Source of the DNA: an uncultured Lachnospiraceae bacterium
Lineage (GTDB): Bacteria; Bacillota_A; Clostridia; Lachnospirales; Lachnospiraceae
DNA length: 6,098 bases
Direction of reading: 5' to 3'
Assembly (NCBI GenBank): GCA_910585855.1
Contig: CAJUGZ010000263.1
Coordinates: forward strand, 1-6,098
The position numbers and the translations under genes were made by a program. Under the pieces are notes generated by a model. That model saw only the letters and a program-made list of their open reading frames with translations. It made no database searches and was not told where the DNA came from. Each line of letters opens with the position of its first letter. The stretch's first letter is position 1. Positions 4,633-6,098 of the stretch are shown piece by piece.

Positions 4633-6093
4633 ATGGCAAACTTTACTGTTGAATTTCCGTTAAAAACAGAAAAGTATCAGGAAGATATTTTAAATAAACG
4701 TTTTGAAATTGGAAGACAAATTTATAATTCTTTAGTAAACGTAACACAGAAACGATACAAAGAAATGATCAAGACTAAGAAATATCGTACTCTTCTATCT
4801 TCAATAACTGGAAATAAAAAATCAGATAAAGAAATTTGGAAACAAATAAATGATATTCGCAAACAATATGGTATGTCAGAATATTCCTTTCACGAAAATG
4901 TAAAACAAATGCAAAAGCATTTCAAAGATAATATGGATTCTTTTACTACACAAAAAATTGCAACTGCATTATGGAAATCTTATGATAAGTTATTCCATGG
5001 CAATGGAAAGAAAGTTTATTATAAAAAATATGGCGACTTTCATTCGCTTGAAGGAAAATCTAATTCGACAGGTATCCGTTTTAAAGATGATTTTCTTATC
5101 TGGAATGGATTAGAAATACCAGTTATGATAGATTATGAGAACTATTATGAGTATCAAGCGATGCAATCGAAAATCTGCTACAACAGAATTGTACGAAAAT
5201 ATGTAAGAAACAAACCGAAATATTATGTACAAATTGTCTTTAAAGGAAATCCACCTATAAAAGTAGATTCTGAAACTGGTGAAATCAAACATGATATTGG
5301 CACAGGAGATGTTGGAATTGATATAGGTACAAGTACGGTTAGTATTTCCAGTCAATCGGATGTAAAAATATTCGAACTTGCTGACAGGGTTCAGAATATC
5401 GAAAATCAGAAACGGAAATTCCTTAGAAAGATGGATCGGTCAAGACGGGCAACTAATCCAGATCATTATAACGAAAACGGAACGATTAAGAAACAGGGCA
5501 ATAAAAAAGTGGTATGGAATCAATCAAACCACTATATCAAGTATCAAAAGGAATTAAAAGAATTATACAGAAAACAGTCAGATATTAGAAAATATCAGCA
5601 TGAGTGTCTGGCTAATTATATTATATTTCTTGGAAACAAAGTATATGTTGAAAAAATGAATTTTGCAGGACTCCAGAAACGTGCAAAGAATACTGAAAAG
5701 AATGAGAAAGGTAAATTCAAACGAAAGAAACGCTATGGTAAGTCATTAGCAAACAAAGCCCCTTCCATGTTATTAGCTATCCTAGATAGAAAATTAGGAT
5801 ATTATGGTGAAAAATTGATTGAGATAAATACTTTTGAAGCAAAGGCAAGCCAATTTCATCATTTTGATGGAACGTATAGAAAGAAATCACTGTCACAAAG
5901 ATGGAATGATTTTAATGGAATTAAAATTCAGAGAGATATGTATTCTGCTTTTCTCATAATGAATATAAATAATGATTTAAAAAGTTTTGATATGGATAAG
6001 TGCAAGGAAAGATTTGAAAATTTCTATCGGCTTCACAATCTGGAAGTAGATAGATTAACAGGTAAAAATAATTTAAGTAGTATAGCAATTTAA
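4633..6093 (+). CDS. tnpB: TnpB, RNA-guided nuclease of an IS605-type element (variant without zinc ribbon)
   Basis: TnpB proteins are RuvC nucleases, ancestors of Cas12, guided by an omega RNA from the element's right end; they cut the donor site and help retain the element. This copy has 486 residues, longer than common TnpBs of about 400. The N-terminal half is helical and basic, as expected for the recognition domains. The RuvC acids appear intact: D230 in GIDIGTST, E340 in VYVEKMNF, and D435 in IQRDMYSAFL. Between the last two there is no cysteine, so the usual CxxC...CxxC zinc ribbon is missing; KASQFHHFDGTYRKKSLSQRW lies there instead. The C-terminus ends at a natural stop. The ATG at 4633 follows GAAGTGA with about 5 nt spacing and fits better than the GTG at 4624 (489 residues). 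It starts 38 nt after tnpA. Confidence 0.92.
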   Translation: MANFTVEFPLKTEKYQEDILNKRFEIGRQIYNSLVNVTQKRYKEMIKTKKYRTLLSSITGNKKSDKEIWKQINDIRKQYGMSEYSFHENVKQMQKHFKDNMDSFTTQKIATALWKSYDKLFHGNGKKVYYKKYGDFHSLEGKSNSTGIRFKDDFLIWNGLEIPVMIDYENYYEYQAMQSKICYNRIVRKYVRNKPKYYVQIVFKGNPPIKVDSETGEIKHDIGTGDVGIDIGTSTVSISSQSDVKIFELADRVQNIENQKRKFLRKMDRSRRATNPDHYNENGTIKKQGNKKVVWNQSNHYIKYQKELKELYRKQSDIRKYQHECLANYIIFLGNKVYVEKMNFAGLQKRAKNTEKNEKGKFKRKKRYGKSLANKAPSMLLAILDRKLGYYGEKLIEINTFEAKASQFHHFDGTYRKKSLSQRWNDFNGIKIQRDMYSAFLIMNINNDLKSFDMDKCKERFENFYRLHNLEVDRLTGKNNLSSIAI

Positions 6094-6098
6094 AAAAG

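Larger units (their letters stand above)
4084..6098 (+). mobile_element. IS200/IS605-family insertion sequence, right end outside the window
   Basis: The unit comprises a left-end hairpin, a degenerate Y1 transposase gene (tnpA) and a long tnpB in the same orientation, which is the IS605-type layout. The proposed left boundary follows TTAC at 4080-4083. This tetranucleotide is the target of IS608, and AAAG stands directly before the CCCACACC stem, as in the IS608 left guide. The boundary is therefore inferred by analogy. The window stops 5 bases after the tnpB stop codon, so the right-end hairpin, the right cleavage site and the omega RNA region cannot be seen. The element sits upstream of the defence-like operon and points away from it. 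Confidence 0.85.

Noticed and set aside
1..6098. CRISPR array, tRNA, rRNA or attachment site
   Set aside because: No regularly spaced direct repeats, tRNA-like cloverleaf or rRNA sequence were seen; the repeats found are inverted and isolated.

Overview
The window is about two-thirds A+T, with strong GGAGG- or AAAGGA-type ribosome binding sites, tightly packed genes and a ribonuclease HIII. That points to a low-GC Bacillota genome, most likely a gut clostridium of the Lachnospiraceae type; this assignment is inferred from style and gene content only.

Layout. (1) Bases 1-120 hold a non-coding, hairpin-rich sequence that looks like a dispersed intergenic repeat. (2) Bases 142-3889 are one compact minus-strand operon, read from right to left: a viperin-like radical SAM enzyme (3889-3044), a GreA/GreB-type RNA polymerase factor with what appear to be two Gre C-terminal domains (2994-2314), an unrecognised 265-residue protein with faint ATP-grasp-like features (2311-1514), ribonuclease HIII (1481-504), and a small Rossmann-like hypothetical protein (486-142). 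Gaps are 49, 2, 32 and 17 nt, and each gene has its own ribosome binding site. (3) Bases 3890-4083 are a very A/T-rich leader with nested inverted repeats and presumably the operon promoter. (4) From about 4084 to beyond the right edge lies an IS200/IS605-family insertion sequence in the opposite orientation: left-end hairpin, a decayed tnpA, and an intact tnpB of a type that lacks the zinc ribbon. Its right end and any guide RNA scaffold lie outside the window.

How the genes may work together. Viperins convert CTP or another NTP to a 3'-deoxy-3',4'-didehydro nucleotide that terminates RNA synthesis. Gre factors stimulate RNA polymerase to cut back a blocked transcript. RNase HIII removes RNA held in RNA:DNA hybrids. 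An operon that pairs a viperin-like enzyme with a Gre-like factor and RNase HIII therefore suggests an antiphage unit in which the Gre-like protein protects the host polymerase or aims the effect. This is inference; the alternative is that the radical SAM enzyme modifies something else and RNase HIII is only a housekeeping passenger. No CRISPR array, tRNA or rRNA was seen.
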